Below, in pieces: positions 53,921 through 62,708 of a stretch of DNA of 64,000 nt. The translations under genes were made by a program, and so were the position numbers. Position 1 is the first letter of the stretch. Every line of letters starts with the position of its first letter. The DNA lies in contig NZ_CP036433.1 of the NCBI RefSeq assembly GCF_007751035.1, forward strand, positions 1,779,001 to 1,843,000. The letters are read 5' to 3'. The notes beneath the pieces are model-generated. The model saw only the letters and a program-made list of their open reading frames with translations, was not told the DNA's origin and ran no database searches. The DNA comes from Lignipirellula cremea. GTDB lineage: Bacteria > Planctomycetota > Planctomycetia > Pirellulales > Pirellulaceae.

Positions 53921-54831
53921 ATTTAACGATTCTGTACCGCGGTCCGCTGTCGAGCTGTAACTACGATTGCGGCTATTGCCCGTTCGCCAAGCATCACGAA
54001 ACGGCGGCCGAGCTGAAGGTCGATCGGCTGGCGCTGGAGCGTTTTGTCGACTGGCTGACGGCGCGGGCGGATGGAACGTTTGGCGTGCTGTTCACGCCCT
54101 GGGGCGAGGCGCTGACGCGTCCCTGGTATCGGTCGGCCATGATGCATCTGAGCCGCCTGCCGCAGATCCGCAAAGTGGCGGTGCAGACCAACCTGTCCTG
54201 TCCACTGGATTGGCTGGCTGGAGCGGATCTTGACTGCCTGGGACTGTGGTGCACCTACCATCCCAGCCAGACGCCGCGGGCCGACTTTTTGGCGCAGTGC
54301 GAGCGTCTGCGGGAGCTGGGCGTAGCGTTCAGCGTTGGCACGGTCGGGATGCGCGAGGACTTCGACGCCATCGCCGCCATGCGGGCTGTTCTGCCGGACG
54401 ACGTTTACTTGTGGGTCAACGCCTTCAAGCAGGAGGCCGACTATTACACGCCGGCGGAGGTGCAGCGGCTGCTGCAGATTGATCCGCTGTTTGCGGTGAA
54501 CAATGTGCGGCATCCGTCCCTGGGCAAGGCCTGCCGCACGGGCGAAAGCGTGATCTCGGTCGACGGCGAGGGAACCGTCCGCCGCTGCCATTTCGTATCC
54601 GAGCCGCTGGGGAATTTGTACGATCCGGATTTTGAACAGCTGCTGCAGCCGCGACCTTGCCCGAACGCGCGGTGCGGCTGTCATATCGGCTACGTCCACC
54701 GCGAGGACTTCCCGCTGTACGAGCTGTTCGGCGCCGGCCTGCTCGAACGCATTCCCTCGCCCGCCTGGCAGGCGTCGGAAACGCTGCTCCGCTGGGTCGG
54801 TTCGTTCGCCGAATCTACAACAGCACGGTGA
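53911..54831 (+). CDS. STM4011-type radical SAM protein
   Basis: A 306-residue radical SAM enzyme that starts at GTG (VALDLTILYRGPLSSCNYDC). The cluster motif is Cys16, Cys20, Cys23 (CNYDCGYCPF). A C-terminal cysteine-rich stretch (KACRTG at about 208-213, VRRCHF, then CPNARCGC) resembles a SPASM or twitch auxiliary cluster domain, as seen in enzymes that modify peptides. The gene overlaps the STM4012 stop by 10 bp and ends 17 bp inside the convergent LRR gene. The usual fourth member (STM4014, ATP-grasp) does not follow. Substrate unknown; peptide modification is a guess. Confidence 0.86.
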   Translation: MALDLTILYRGPLSSCNYDCGYCPFAKHHETAAELKVDRLALERFVDWLTARADGTFGVLFTPWGEALTRPWYRSAMMHLSRLPQIRKVAVQTNLSCPLDWLAGADLDCLGLWCTYHPSQTPRADFLAQCERLRELGVAFSVGTVGMREDFDAIAAMRAVLPDDVYLWVNAFKQEADYYTPAEVQRLLQIDPLFAVNNVRHPSLGKACRTGESVISVDGEGTVRRCHFVSEPLGNLYDPDFEQLLQPRPCPNARCGCHIGYVHREDFPLYELFGAGLLERIPSPAWQASETLLRWVGSFAESTTAR

Positions 54832-55873
54832 TTCCGTCTTCGGCCAGTTCCTGCTGCAGACGGATTACCTGGTCTTGGGCGGGGCGATCGGTGCGGCCGT
54901 ATCCGTAACGGGACTGATTGGTTTTGCCATTGTTGCGCAGGTCGATCTGCTCCAGCCGTGTCCCACGGGCGTCCTGCAGGAAGCTGGCAAACGCATCCCA
55001 GTTTTCAATCTGGTTGCCGCGGAAGGCGAGCGTTCGCAGCTCGCCGAACCAGTCCGCTTTCACGAGCGACCTCAGGGCCTCTGCTCGAATCTTGTTCGAC
55101 GACAGATCGAGCGACTCCAGTCCCCGGAGCGAGCGGCAACGGTTCAGGTGTTCGACGCCGGCGGCCTCAAGCTGGTTCAGCGGCAAGGCCAGATGCCGCA
55201 GGCTGCAGCTGGCCAGCAAAGGGGAAGCTGCCAGCATCCGGGCTCCCTCGGGGCCGATGCGATTGACGCCCAGATCCAGCCGGGTCAGTCGCGGAGCCTC
55301 GATCTCTCCCAGTTCCGTGGCGCCTTCGTCGCCGAGCGCATTGAACGCCAGGTGCAGCGTCCGCAGCTGCTTCCACCAGGGGGCTCCGATCAGGGGGATG
55401 ATCTCTGCGGCCGTCAGCTTGTTTTTGCTGAGGTCCAGTTCGTGCAGCTGGGCGGGAAACTGGCGCCCGGCCAGGTCGTCGATCTCCGTGGACAAGTCGC
55501 GGATTTCGACCTGTGTCAGGGCCGGGTTCACGCGACAGATTTCTTCCATGCCGTCCAGGAACGCGGCGGCGGGAAAGGTCGCTCGTTCAATCAGGCCGCG
55601 GCGGAACGAGCGGGTGGAAACGCCCACGGCGCCCAGTCGCCGCATCGGTTCCAGCAGCAGGTCGCCGTAACGTTCCAGCAGCAGCTGCTCTTCCTTGACG
55701 AGGCCGATCCGCTCGGATTCGCCGGGCAGCAAACGGGCCAGATCGACCTGCACGCGAATCAAATCGGCTTGCGGACTGCCGGCGTCGTCAAGCCAGTCGG
55801 CGTACACCAGGCGAGCGTCGTCGTCGTGGGGATTCTCGCGAATGGCGAGCACAAACGGATGGTCCTGATCCAT
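54815..55873 (-). CDS. TIGR02996-type leucine-rich-repeat protein
   Basis: A 352-residue cytoplasmic protein. Residues 1-45 match the planctomycete TIGR02996 domain (FVLAIRENPHDDDARLVYADWLDDAGSP). Residues about 90-330 are LRR units, such as QLHELDLSKNKLTAAEIIPL, LRTLHLAFNALGDEGATEL and SLRGLESLDLSSNKIRAEAL. TIGR02996 proteins are numerous in planctomycetes and of unknown function. Its 3' end overlaps the 3' end of STM4011 by 17 bp, tail to tail. Start is ATG at 55873. Confidence 0.88.
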   Translation of the reverse strand: MDQDHPFVLAIRENPHDDDARLVYADWLDDAGSPQADLIRVQVDLARLLPGESERIGLVKEEQLLLERYGDLLLEPMRRLGAVGVSTRSFRRGLIERATFPAAAFLDGMEEICRVNPALTQVEIRDLSTEIDDLAGRQFPAQLHELDLSKNKLTAAEIIPLIGAPWWKQLRTLHLAFNALGDEGATELGEIEAPRLTRLDLGVNRIGPEGARMLAASPLLASCSLRHLALPLNQLEAAGVEHLNRCRSLRGLESLDLSSNKIRAEALRSLVKADWFGELRTLAFRGNQIENWDAFASFLQDARGTRLEQIDLRNNGKTNQSRYGYGRTDRPAQDQVIRLQQELAEDGITVLL

Positions 55874-56016
55874 AGCCGGATCCTCCCTGCGATGAGTTTT
55901 CGCCCATTAGAACAAGCGACCGCCGGTCTGGCTATCACCGACCGGGGGGCGCCTGGGAAGCGGGCTCCTCCAGGGAGCGTGAGGCCATCTGGGAGCTTTC
56001 GACAAGCGTTGCGTCT

Positions 56017-57060
56017 TTACAGGGTGGCCAGCTGGGCGTTGTCGATCCGCTCGCCATAGTACTCTTTGTACTTGGTTTTTCGTTCCAGGTCGCGGATGAT
56101 GACTTCGGTAAAGTCGACGCCGGTCAGCGAGGCCGCGCTGCCCAGTCCGCCGGGCGTAAAGACGTTGATCTCCATCAGCTTGTCTTCAACGATATCCAGC
56201 CCCACCAGGTACATGCCGTCGCGGACCAGTTTGGGCCGCACCATTTCCACCAGCCCGAGCATCTGATCGGTGATTTCCACCGCGACGCTTTCCCCGCCCG
56301 AGTGCATGTTGCTGCGCATGTCGCCGCTGTTGTTGACGCGGCGGAACGCAGCGTACTTGCCGTCGCGCATGAGGGGCCGACCATTGAGGACGAACAATCG
56401 CACGTCGCCGTCTTTGGCGGCCGGCAGATACTCCTGGGCGATGCAGTAGCCGTCGCGGATCACGGCGTCGATCATCTGGTTGATATTGGCCGTGTCTTCA
56501 TCGCGAATGAGAAACACGCTCTGGCCGCCCGATCCCTGCAGCGGTTTGATCACCGCGCCGCCTGGATGCTCGGCGACGAAGTGCTTGATCTCGTCCTTGT
56601 TCCGGCTGATGCACGTTCTGGGACGGACCTGTTCCGGGAAGTGCTGGAAGTACGTTTTGTTGAGCGCATTCGCCAGGTTCTTCGGGTCGTTGAGTACGAT
56701 CACGCCGCGGGTGACGGCCAGCTGACCGAACAGCATGCCTGAGGTTTGCGCCCAGGGCCGCTCGATATCTTCTGACGGATCGTTCCGCAGCATCAGCACA
56801 TCGAGGTCGTCGAGTTTGATGCGTTCCTTCCGGGCGCCGTCCCCCTGCAGTTCTTCCAGGTAGGTTTTCAGCGAGTCGTAATGGTCGCCGTTGACGGAGT
56901 GGGCCTGGGCGTGAATGGAGCCATCGATGGCGTAAATGAAATCGCCAACGCCGAGGGTCCAGGCTTCATGCCCCATGTTGGTGGCCGTCATACTGAGGCG
57001 AGTGGTCGTGAAAGCGGCCTGTTCCGAGACGACTTCATTGACGACGAATCCAATTTTCAT
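56017..57060 (-). CDS. ATP-grasp ligase (glutathione synthetase-like)
   Basis: A 347-residue ATP-grasp enzyme. The N-terminal part is a pre-ATP-grasp domain (MKIGFVVNEVVSEQAAF, with the nucleotide-side MLRNDPSEDIERPW); GGAVIKPLQGSGGQSVFLI gives the grasp Lys and glycine loop; AQEYLPAAKDGDVRLFVLNG and VGLDIVEDKLMEINVFTP give the Mg-binding acidic residues and Asn. It is like GshB, but no gamma-glutamylcysteine synthetase is nearby, so ligation of a different amino acid or peptide is plausible. It is third in the operon after the N-formylglutamate amidohydrolase and DUF1704 genes (91-bp gap). Start is ATG at 57060 with GAAAGG upstream. Confidence 0.88.
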   Translation of the reverse strand: MKIGFVVNEVVSEQAAFTTTRLSMTATNMGHEAWTLGVGDFIYAIDGSIHAQAHSVNGDHYDSLKTYLEELQGDGARKERIKLDDLDVLMLRNDPSEDIERPWAQTSGMLFGQLAVTRGVIVLNDPKNLANALNKTYFQHFPEQVRPRTCISRNKDEIKHFVAEHPGGAVIKPLQGSGGQSVFLIRDEDTANINQMIDAVIRDGYCIAQEYLPAAKDGDVRLFVLNGRPLMRDGKYAAFRRVNNSGDMRSNMHSGGESVAVEITDQMLGLVEMVRPKLVRDGMYLVGLDIVEDKLMEINVFTPGGLGSAASLTGVDFTEVIIRDLERKTKYKEYYGERIDNAQLATL

Positions 57061-57151
57061 AGCGGTGCCTTTCAAAGAGACGCTGGGCGGCCGGCGCCTT
57101 TGGATCGTAGCTGACAGGAGGCGACGGCTGACGGCGTCCGTCAGGCGATGG

Positions 57152-59149
57152 CTATCCCAGAGCCTGGTGCAGCAGCTCGGCCGCGGTCGTGCCGTGGCAT
57201 TCTTCGAGCAGGGTCCGCACCCGGGCATCGGTCAGGCAGCGCGGCAATACGGCCGGCGGCTCCAGAATGGCACGACGTCGCAATTCCTGGACCGCAGACA
57301 GATGCGACAGGGCGATTTTTCCCACAAACAGCGGCTCGATCTCCCGCCCCTCGGATAAATGGCCGATCAGCTCCCGCAAACCCCTTAAATAAATGATGTC
57401 CTTGGTCGAGCCGCCGCCCCGGTGGGCCCGCAAGGCGGTCGTAAAAGAGGCCCGCGGAGTCAGGTGGTATTCTTCATGCAGCAGGGCGAATGTCGCCAGA
57501 AATCCGTCCCCCTGGAGCATCGATTGCGCGGCCATCACTCGCGCTGACAGCATGCGAACCCGACCTGGCGTCAGGCCGCCCGTCAGGTACTCGACGAACA
57601 CGGCCAGCCCCTCCTGGAGCGCCTCATATCCGGCCAGCCCGGCGTACATCTGCTGGATCCGCTGGGACCGGCCGTTGACGTACGTCAGAATGTGCACCCC
57701 GATTTCATGGTGCAGCAAAGCCTGCAGTCGTTGCGGCGATAACCGGACGGACCTGGAGATCAGCAGCCGATTGCGGGACACCATGATCCCCGAGGCGATC
57801 TGGTCGTTGACTTCCACCCTGGCCTTGAAGCCCGGGCACAGGCTGCGGTAGTGGGCGATCTCCTGCCGGGCGGCTTCTGCCGTTTCTTCGACGCCGACAC
57901 ACTCGGCCGCAGCGGCGGTCAGGTGTTCCGGCGGGGCGTCGTCGGGCGGCAGGCGATTGCCGCGCTGGCTCCACTCCAGCAGTTGTTCGGCCAGCGACAA
58001 TAACTCGGGCGACGGCCGGCCGTACAGCTGCAGGTTGCTGTATAAAAAGTTGGGCGTTTCAATGTCCCCTAAAGCCGTGATCTGTCGATCGAGCTCGTTC
58101 TGCTTCTCCCAGAAGAGCTGGGCCAGGGTGGCGTCCTCCAGGCGTTCAATCTCAATGGCGAACAGCCGCCTTTTCAGCAGGACCGGATCGTAAGGTAACG
58201 GACGATAGTAAAACCGCGGCGCGTCGCGAAAACCGCTGTCACGGAACGCCTGCCAGGCCTCGTCCGCGTTGACGGGCGTCGCCTGCAGCAGGAAGTCGAA
58301 CGATTCCGATACCTGCCGCAACTGGCGATCGGCCGTTTCGGCCGCCCTGACCAGCGAAGACGGCCCGAAGGAGAGTTTCGTCCGTTTCTGCTCATCGACT
58401 TCGGCGCCGGCAAAGGCGTTGGCCGCCCGCTGAATGGCGCGTCCCAGCCGATGCCGAAAGCTCCGCATGACCCGCGGGTAGAGCTGGTCGGTTGCGTCGC
58501 GGAAGACGGGCTCGACCGCCAGTCCCACGCTGAAACAGCCGGGGTGCGCGGCGCTGCAGTCTTCCATCAGCGGCGGTAAACCGGGCGGAGTCGGTTGCGG
58601 CTCCAGAATGCGGGCCGTACTGGCCGTGGCGTAACCGACCGGAATCGCCGACAGCCGACGGGAGAACTCCTCGACCATCGTCGGCAGGGCGCTGGCGTCG
58701 GCCGAGACAATCTGAAACGTCGGCCGCGGGTTGTCGACCGGAATCAACGGGTCGGCCGGGGGATCCGTCAGCGGCGTCGTCCAGATTTCCAGCGCCAGGA
58801 ACACGCCGAAATGCTCTTGCATCTCTTCGCTGATTTTACGCACCAGGTAAGCGATGCCTGCCTGGTGCTCGGGCTCTCCCGAGGCGAACAGGTAGGCCGC
58901 CTGGGTGGTTACCAGGTCGGCGGTTCCGGCGTCTTCCCGGTCGGTCGGCTGGCGATAGATGCACAAGAACGGCAGTTGGCAATCCATGCGCAACCGTCCG
59001 CCGCCGGGCAGGCTGCGTCGGACCCGTTTGTTGACGGCCAGACGCTCACAGACCTGGCGAGCCAGTTTCACAAACGGGGAAACGTCGGCTTCCGTTTCCG
59101 TCGCATCGGCGGCGGGCGGGGAATTCAATTCTTCGGCGGGATCAGGCAT
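57152..59149 (-). CDS. DUF1704 (QEGLA-motif) metallopeptidase-like protein
   Basis: A 665-residue protein of the flavohemoglobin expression-modulating QEGLA family (DUF1704). The zinc motif H-E-x3-H is HEIGVH at 481-486, and the family motif QEGLA is at 512-516, where its Glu is placed to be a further active-site residue. DUF1704 also occurs in the animal tubulin tyrosine carboxypeptidase MATCAP, so removal of a C-terminal residue from a protein or peptide is a reasonable expectation. The N-terminal 300 residues form a helical region of unknown role. Its ATG overlaps the N-formylglutamate amidohydrolase stop (8-bp overlap), so translation is coupled. Confidence 0.88.
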   Translation of the reverse strand: MPDPAEELNSPPAADATETEADVSPFVKLARQVCERLAVNKRVRRSLPGGGRLRMDCQLPFLCIYRQPTDREDAGTADLVTTQAAYLFASGEPEHQAGIAYLVRKISEEMQEHFGVFLALEIWTTPLTDPPADPLIPVDNPRPTFQIVSADASALPTMVEEFSRRLSAIPVGYATASTARILEPQPTPPGLPPLMEDCSAAHPGCFSVGLAVEPVFRDATDQLYPRVMRSFRHRLGRAIQRAANAFAGAEVDEQKRTKLSFGPSSLVRAAETADRQLRQVSESFDFLLQATPVNADEAWQAFRDSGFRDAPRFYYRPLPYDPVLLKRRLFAIEIERLEDATLAQLFWEKQNELDRQITALGDIETPNFLYSNLQLYGRPSPELLSLAEQLLEWSQRGNRLPPDDAPPEHLTAAAAECVGVEETAEAARQEIAHYRSLCPGFKARVEVNDQIASGIMVSRNRLLISRSVRLSPQRLQALLHHEIGVHILTYVNGRSQRIQQMYAGLAGYEALQEGLAVFVEYLTGGLTPGRVRMLSARVMAAQSMLQGDGFLATFALLHEEYHLTPRASFTTALRAHRGGGSTKDIIYLRGLRELIGHLSEGREIEPLFVGKIALSHLSAVQELRRRAILEPPAVLPRCLTDARVRTLLEECHGTTAAELLHQALG

Positions 59150-59975
59150 GAAGATGTATTTCTTCCAGTAGCCCCTGGCTGGCGCAGCGGAGCGCTTCTC
59201 CGATGGCCTTGACCTGGGCGGGGAGTGGTTCTCCGGTCCATTCGTCCATGTAGATTTTTTTCACCTCGACCGACAGGCAGCAAACGGTGTCCGGGAAGTT
59301 ACGATGGATCCAGCGGCCCATTTCTCCTCCCTGAAACTTGACATTCTCGCCGACATTCAGCGGCCCTTGCGGGAAGGGGAACTGCCGCATTTCCAGCAGG
59401 AAGCGGTCTACCAGATTGTCCCATAACTCGCGGTCCATGCTGCCGGTTCCCAGGTTAATATCGGGATTTTCCCGCGGGTCGGCGGGCTGATCGGCTCCCA
59501 GGCGGCAGTGGTTATACGAATGGAGATCCAGGACGACCGCTTGGCCGTTCTGGTCGACGATCTCGGTCAGCAGGTCGCCCAGGTCGCGGTAGAAAGCGTC
59601 GTACAGGGCGAGCGATTCCTCGATCATTTCGGGCGCAGGAGGCTCCCGCCAGACTTCCAGGTTCCAGGCGTCGGCCGGCGTTTGATAGACGGCCTTCTCG
59701 CGTGGGCGATTGAGGTCGGTTTCAAAGCGCGAGCGATGGACGATCACCTGGTTCGAGGCGGCGGCCGTCCATTCGCCGGTGCACGGATCTTCTTCGCGCA
59801 GTCGCTGCGCTTCGTCGAGCGCAATCCGCTCCAGTAGCTGCGGACGGATCAGACCGCCGTCGTGAATGGCCGTGGCCACCAGCGGGCCAAAGCCACGATC
59901 GATCGTCCATGTCGGCAGCGTTTCGTGGCGTAACTCTTGCGGCTGGCTCAGTGATTTACGGGTGCGAGATGGCAT
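59142..59975 (-). CDS. N-formylglutamate amidohydrolase family protein
   Basis: A 277-residue protein of the HutG-type N-formylglutamate deformylase family (zinc-dependent). The metal motif is VVLDLHSYNHCR; later residues RQFPFPQGPLNVGENVKFQG and CLSVEVKKIYMDEWTGEP are also conserved. In histidine breakdown the family yields glutamate and formate, but no other hut gene is here, so the role is probably to remove an N-acyl or similar group inside this operon. A good ribosome binding site (AGGA) precedes ATG 59975. It is the first gene of the three-gene operon. Confidence 0.87.
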   Translation of the reverse strand: MPSRTRKSLSQPQELRHETLPTWTIDRGFGPLVATAIHDGGLIRPQLLERIALDEAQRLREEDPCTGEWTAAASNQVIVHRSRFETDLNRPREKAVYQTPADAWNLEVWREPPAPEMIEESLALYDAFYRDLGDLLTEIVDQNGQAVVLDLHSYNHCRLGADQPADPRENPDINLGTGSMDRELWDNLVDRFLLEMRQFPFPQGPLNVGENVKFQGGEMGRWIHRNFPDTVCCLSVEVKKIYMDEWTGEPLPAQVKAIGEALRCASQGLLEEIHLHA

Positions 59976-60173
59976 GGTAGTTTCCTGCGGGTGATGGATC
60001 CCGTCGCCAGCGCAGAGCGGTAGCTTCTTCAGCTCTGGGGGCATTGGGAGACGGGGAGAGTGAGACGGGTAATTGCAACCGGCGCGCCAGGACGCGGCGG
60101 CAGGAAGGGACGATCGCGCACGGCGGCTTGTGCTGCGTCCGCTTGTCAAAGACGATCCGGTTGCCGAAACTAA

Positions 60174-61166
60174 ATGCCGGAAAACAACTTATGCACAGCC
60201 GCTGAGAACCCGAATCAGCCGAGGAGCAGCGTGGGGCGATTCGATTTTTTCTCGCAGACGTGGGAGCAAGCCGAGGCGGAGCAACGCGCCTTTGTGTCCT
60301 CTCCGGCAGCCCAGCGACCCGACGCCAGAGTGATCACGGTGCTGTTGTCCGCCGCGCTGGTGTTAAGCTTCCAGTATTACGCCCTGGGGTGGATCCAGTG
60401 GGTCTGGCTGCTGGACCAGATTGCCTGGTTCTGGCCCGGCGGAGGGGAGGAATTGCGCGGGTTTCTGCTCAGCGGTGAGAATGCCAGCCTGACGCAGATG
60501 AGCTACTGGGCGCTGGGAGCCGCCGTGCTGTATGCGGCCGTTCCGCTACTGCTGATTAAAGTCGTCCTGCGCGAAAACGTGAGCGACTACGGCTTGCGAC
60601 TGCAGGGCGCCTTGTCCGGCTGGTGGATCTATCTGCTGATGTACCTGGCGATCCTGCCGGCCGTGTTGTGGGCGTCGCGAAGCCCAGCCTTTCAGGAACA
60701 GTACCCTTTTTATCGGCCGCCGCTGGGGCAGCCGTTATGGCCCCGCTTTTGGATCTGGCAGGCTTGCTACGCGTTGCAGTTTGTCGCGCTGGAGTTCTTT
60801 TTTCGGGGGTACATGCTGCACGGTCTGCGGCGCCGGTTTGGCGGGTACGCGATCCTGGTGATGATGGTTCCGTACTGCATGATCCACTTCGGGAAGCCGC
60901 TGCGCGAGACGCTTGGCGCGATTGGCGCCGGCCTGATTCTGGGCTTTATGAGCCTGAAAACGCGGTCGATCTGGCTGGGCGCTGCGCTGCACATCGCCGT
61001 CGCACTCACGATGGACTTCGCCTCGCTGGCCCAGCAGTCGCAGCCCGTCGCGACGGGGAAAGTCTCTGTGCAAAGGATGGTCGACCTGACTGCCGAAGAT
61101 CGACGCGAGCAAGAAACACCCGACAGCAAGCGGAGGGTCTCACCCCCGACGCCGAGGGACGATTAA
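60174..61166 (+). CDS. CPBP-family intramembrane glutamic protease
   Basis: A 330-residue membrane protein with about seven helices. The CPBP (Abi/Rce1) motifs are present in changed form: LEFFFRGYM (usually E-E-x3-R, with the first Glu replaced by Leu), MIHFGKP, and ALHIAVALTMD near the end. Rce1-like members cut proteins in the membrane; bacterial members take part in immunity to bacteriocins or processing. The last 45 residues are hydrophilic. Two starts are possible: ATG at 60174, or GTG at 60231 preceded by GAGGAG. It is divergent from the N-formylglutamate operon. Confidence 0.82.
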   Translation: MPENNLCTAAENPNQPRSSVGRFDFFSQTWEQAEAEQRAFVSSPAAQRPDARVITVLLSAALVLSFQYYALGWIQWVWLLDQIAWFWPGGGEELRGFLLSGENASLTQMSYWALGAAVLYAAVPLLLIKVVLRENVSDYGLRLQGALSGWWIYLLMYLAILPAVLWASRSPAFQEQYPFYRPPLGQPLWPRFWIWQACYALQFVALEFFFRGYMLHGLRRRFGGYAILVMMVPYCMIHFGKPLRETLGAIGAGLILGFMSLKTRSIWLGAALHIAVALTMDFASLAQQSQPVATGKVSVQRMVDLTAEDRREQETPDSKRRVSPPTPRDD

Positions 61167-61179
61167 CGTCGTCTCTCGG
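61152..61179. terminator. Hairpin overlapping the CPBP stop codon
   Basis: An 11-bp stem, CCGAGGGACGA/TCGTCTCTCGG with one G-T pair, and the loop TTAACG span the end of the CPBP gene; the TAA stop is in the loop. It lies in the 53-bp gap between convergent genes and could end transcription on either strand, but has no T run. Confidence 0.55.
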
Positions 61180-61219
61180 TGAAGCTTGCGAGGAACCTGT
61201 GGGTGATGTACCGCGGACG

Positions 61220-62392
61220 TCAGCCCATCACTTCTTCCAGGCGGACCTGGCGGTTCTTCTCCTGCAGGGACAATGCCCCGGCGTGGACGGCGGCCGTGAC
61301 TTCGAGAATTTCCTGGTGCGGCTTGGGCTCTTTGCCGGTGTGGAGCATCTTGCGGAAGGCGTCGGCCATGCGGACGATCTCGTACTTGTGGCCAAAGGCA
61401 AAGTCGCCTTCGATCGACGGCGTGAACGTGAACAGCTTCTTCTTGAAGTAAACGTCCGTCCGGTTGTACTCAAACCGCTCATACGGCTGGCCATACCACA
61501 CATGGCACGGGTAACGGTCGGGGAACGTGACCAGCGCATGGCACGTGTCGTTGTATTCGTACAGGCTGATCCCCTCGATTCCGGGGCCCATCAGCGTCAT
61601 CACGGTCCACAGTGGGTGCTGGCCATAGATCATCCAGCGGTCCAGGCTGTAGCGGCTCATCAACCGGGCCGATACATGTTCGATCGGGCCAAACTCACCT
61701 GCGTCGCGCATCCGCAGGGCCGCTTCCATGCCCCATTCGTGATTAAAAATGCTGCCCGACATAAGCGGCGCCTGGTGCTTTTTCGCCAGGTCCAGGATCT
61801 TTCGCGTGCCTTCCACCGTGCCGCCGATCGGCTTGTCGCAGAAGGTGGGCAGCCCACGGGCCAGACCGGGCGCCACCAGATCATAGTGGTCGTCCCCTTT
61901 GCCGGAAGCGTCCCCCATCCACACGGCGTCGACTTCGTCGCACATTTCTTCCAGGCTGGTTGCGACCTTCACGCCCGGGAACACGTCGGCAAAGGCCTGT
62001 CCCACGGTCGGGTCGGCGTCGTAGTAATGCGTGATGCGCGTGTCGGGAAACGGCAACAGGTCGAAGGCGAAGTCCGGATTTCGATAGTAGTTTTTCCAGG
62101 TGTCCACCACCTGCGGATAATGCTTCTTCAACGCGTCAAAGTCGCACTCGGGATGCAGGTACTGGGCAAAGTGCCAGGTGTGCCCGTTGCGGGTCTGCGG
62201 TTTGCCTTCGATGGCGGCCGACACCACGCCAATGCGGAACACCTTGTCGGTGCTGGCCGCATACAAGGGCTGAGCCGCCGCGGCGACTGCGGCCGCGCTG
62301 CCGGTCCACCTCAGCAAATCGCGTCGTGAAAAGTTCATCGCAGCGGCGGGCGCCGCCTCCGCGCCAGGCGGGGTCATGGAAGGTTTTGACAT
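61220..62392 (-). CDS. Tat-exported Gfo/Idh/MocA oxidoreductase
   Basis: A 390-residue protein with a twin-arginine signal ([11 protein letters not shown] at 21-31, then an Ala-rich core). The mature part is a Gfo/Idh/MocA dehydrogenase: [13 protein letters not shown] starts the Rossmann domain (with changed glycines relative to GxGxxG) and [14 protein letters not shown] corresponds to the E-K-P motif with its catalytic Lys. Such exported members are abundant in planctomycetes and are thought to act on sugars, though how the cofactor is kept in the periplasm is unclear. Start is ATG at 62392. Convergent with the CPBP gene. Confidence 0.88.
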   Translation of the reverse strand: MSKPSMTPPGAEAAPAAAMNFSRRDLLRWTGSAAAVAAAAQPLYAASTDKVFRIGVVSAAIEGKPQTRNGHTWHFAQYLHPECDFDALKKHYPQVVDTWKNYYRNPDFAFDLLPFPDTRITHYYDADPTVGQAFADVFPGVKVATSLEEMCDEVDAVWMGDASGKGDDHYDLVAPGLARGLPTFCDKPIGGTVEGTRKILDLAKKHQAPLMSGSIFNHEWGMEAALRMRDAGEFGPIEHVSARLMSRYSLDRWMIYGQHPLWTVMTLMGPGIEGISLYEYNDTCHALVTFPDRYPCHVWYGQPYERFEYNRTDVYFKKKLFTFTPSIEGDFAFGHKYEIVRMADAFRKMLHTGKEPKPHQEILEVTAAVHAGALSLQEKNRQVRLEEVMG

Positions 62393-62633
62393 GCTGTCGA
62401 CCTGAGGAGGGTAACGGAAGAAGTCATCGCAGCGCTTGCAGCGGATTCATCTCGTTTCGACTATACGAACCCCCAGGGCCGGCGTCCACTCTTGCGCTGA
62501 GCGGGCCGTCGGAACGGGACGAGCCTTCGCCGCTCGCAGCCTTGGGTGTGGTAGAATCCGTCCGCCGGTCGAACCTGCTTTGCGGCGGGCGTGTCTCTGG
62601 TGCAACGCTTACTCCAGAAAGGGAAGGTGCATC

Positions 62634-62708
62634 ATGCGAAACGAACCTCTGCAGAACGACCCAGCCCACGACCCGATCGACGAAGGTTCCTTTCAGGCCG
62701 ATGCGTAA
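62634..62708 (+). CDS. 24-residue upstream peptide coupled to SEC-C gene
   Basis: A small open frame of 24 codons ([14 protein letters not shown]...) with a strong Shine-Dalgarno (GGAAGG, 62622-62627) six bases before its ATG. Its stop TAA overlaps the start of the next gene (GATGCGTAA: ATG of the SEC-C gene lies within). It may be a leader peptide that couples translation, or a real tiny protein with an acidic, proline-bearing sequence. No homology can be judged by eye. Confidence 0.55.
   Translation: MRNEPLQNDPAHDPIDEGSFQADA

Noticed and set aside
56017-57060. Firm naming as glutathione synthetase (gshB)
   Set aside because: The ATP-grasp motifs fit GshB-like enzymes, but there is no gshA and the operon partners point to a different substrate; left as an ATP-grasp ligase.
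59142-59975. Histidine-use gene hutG
   Set aside because: No other hut gene is present, and the gene is translationally coupled to DUF1704.
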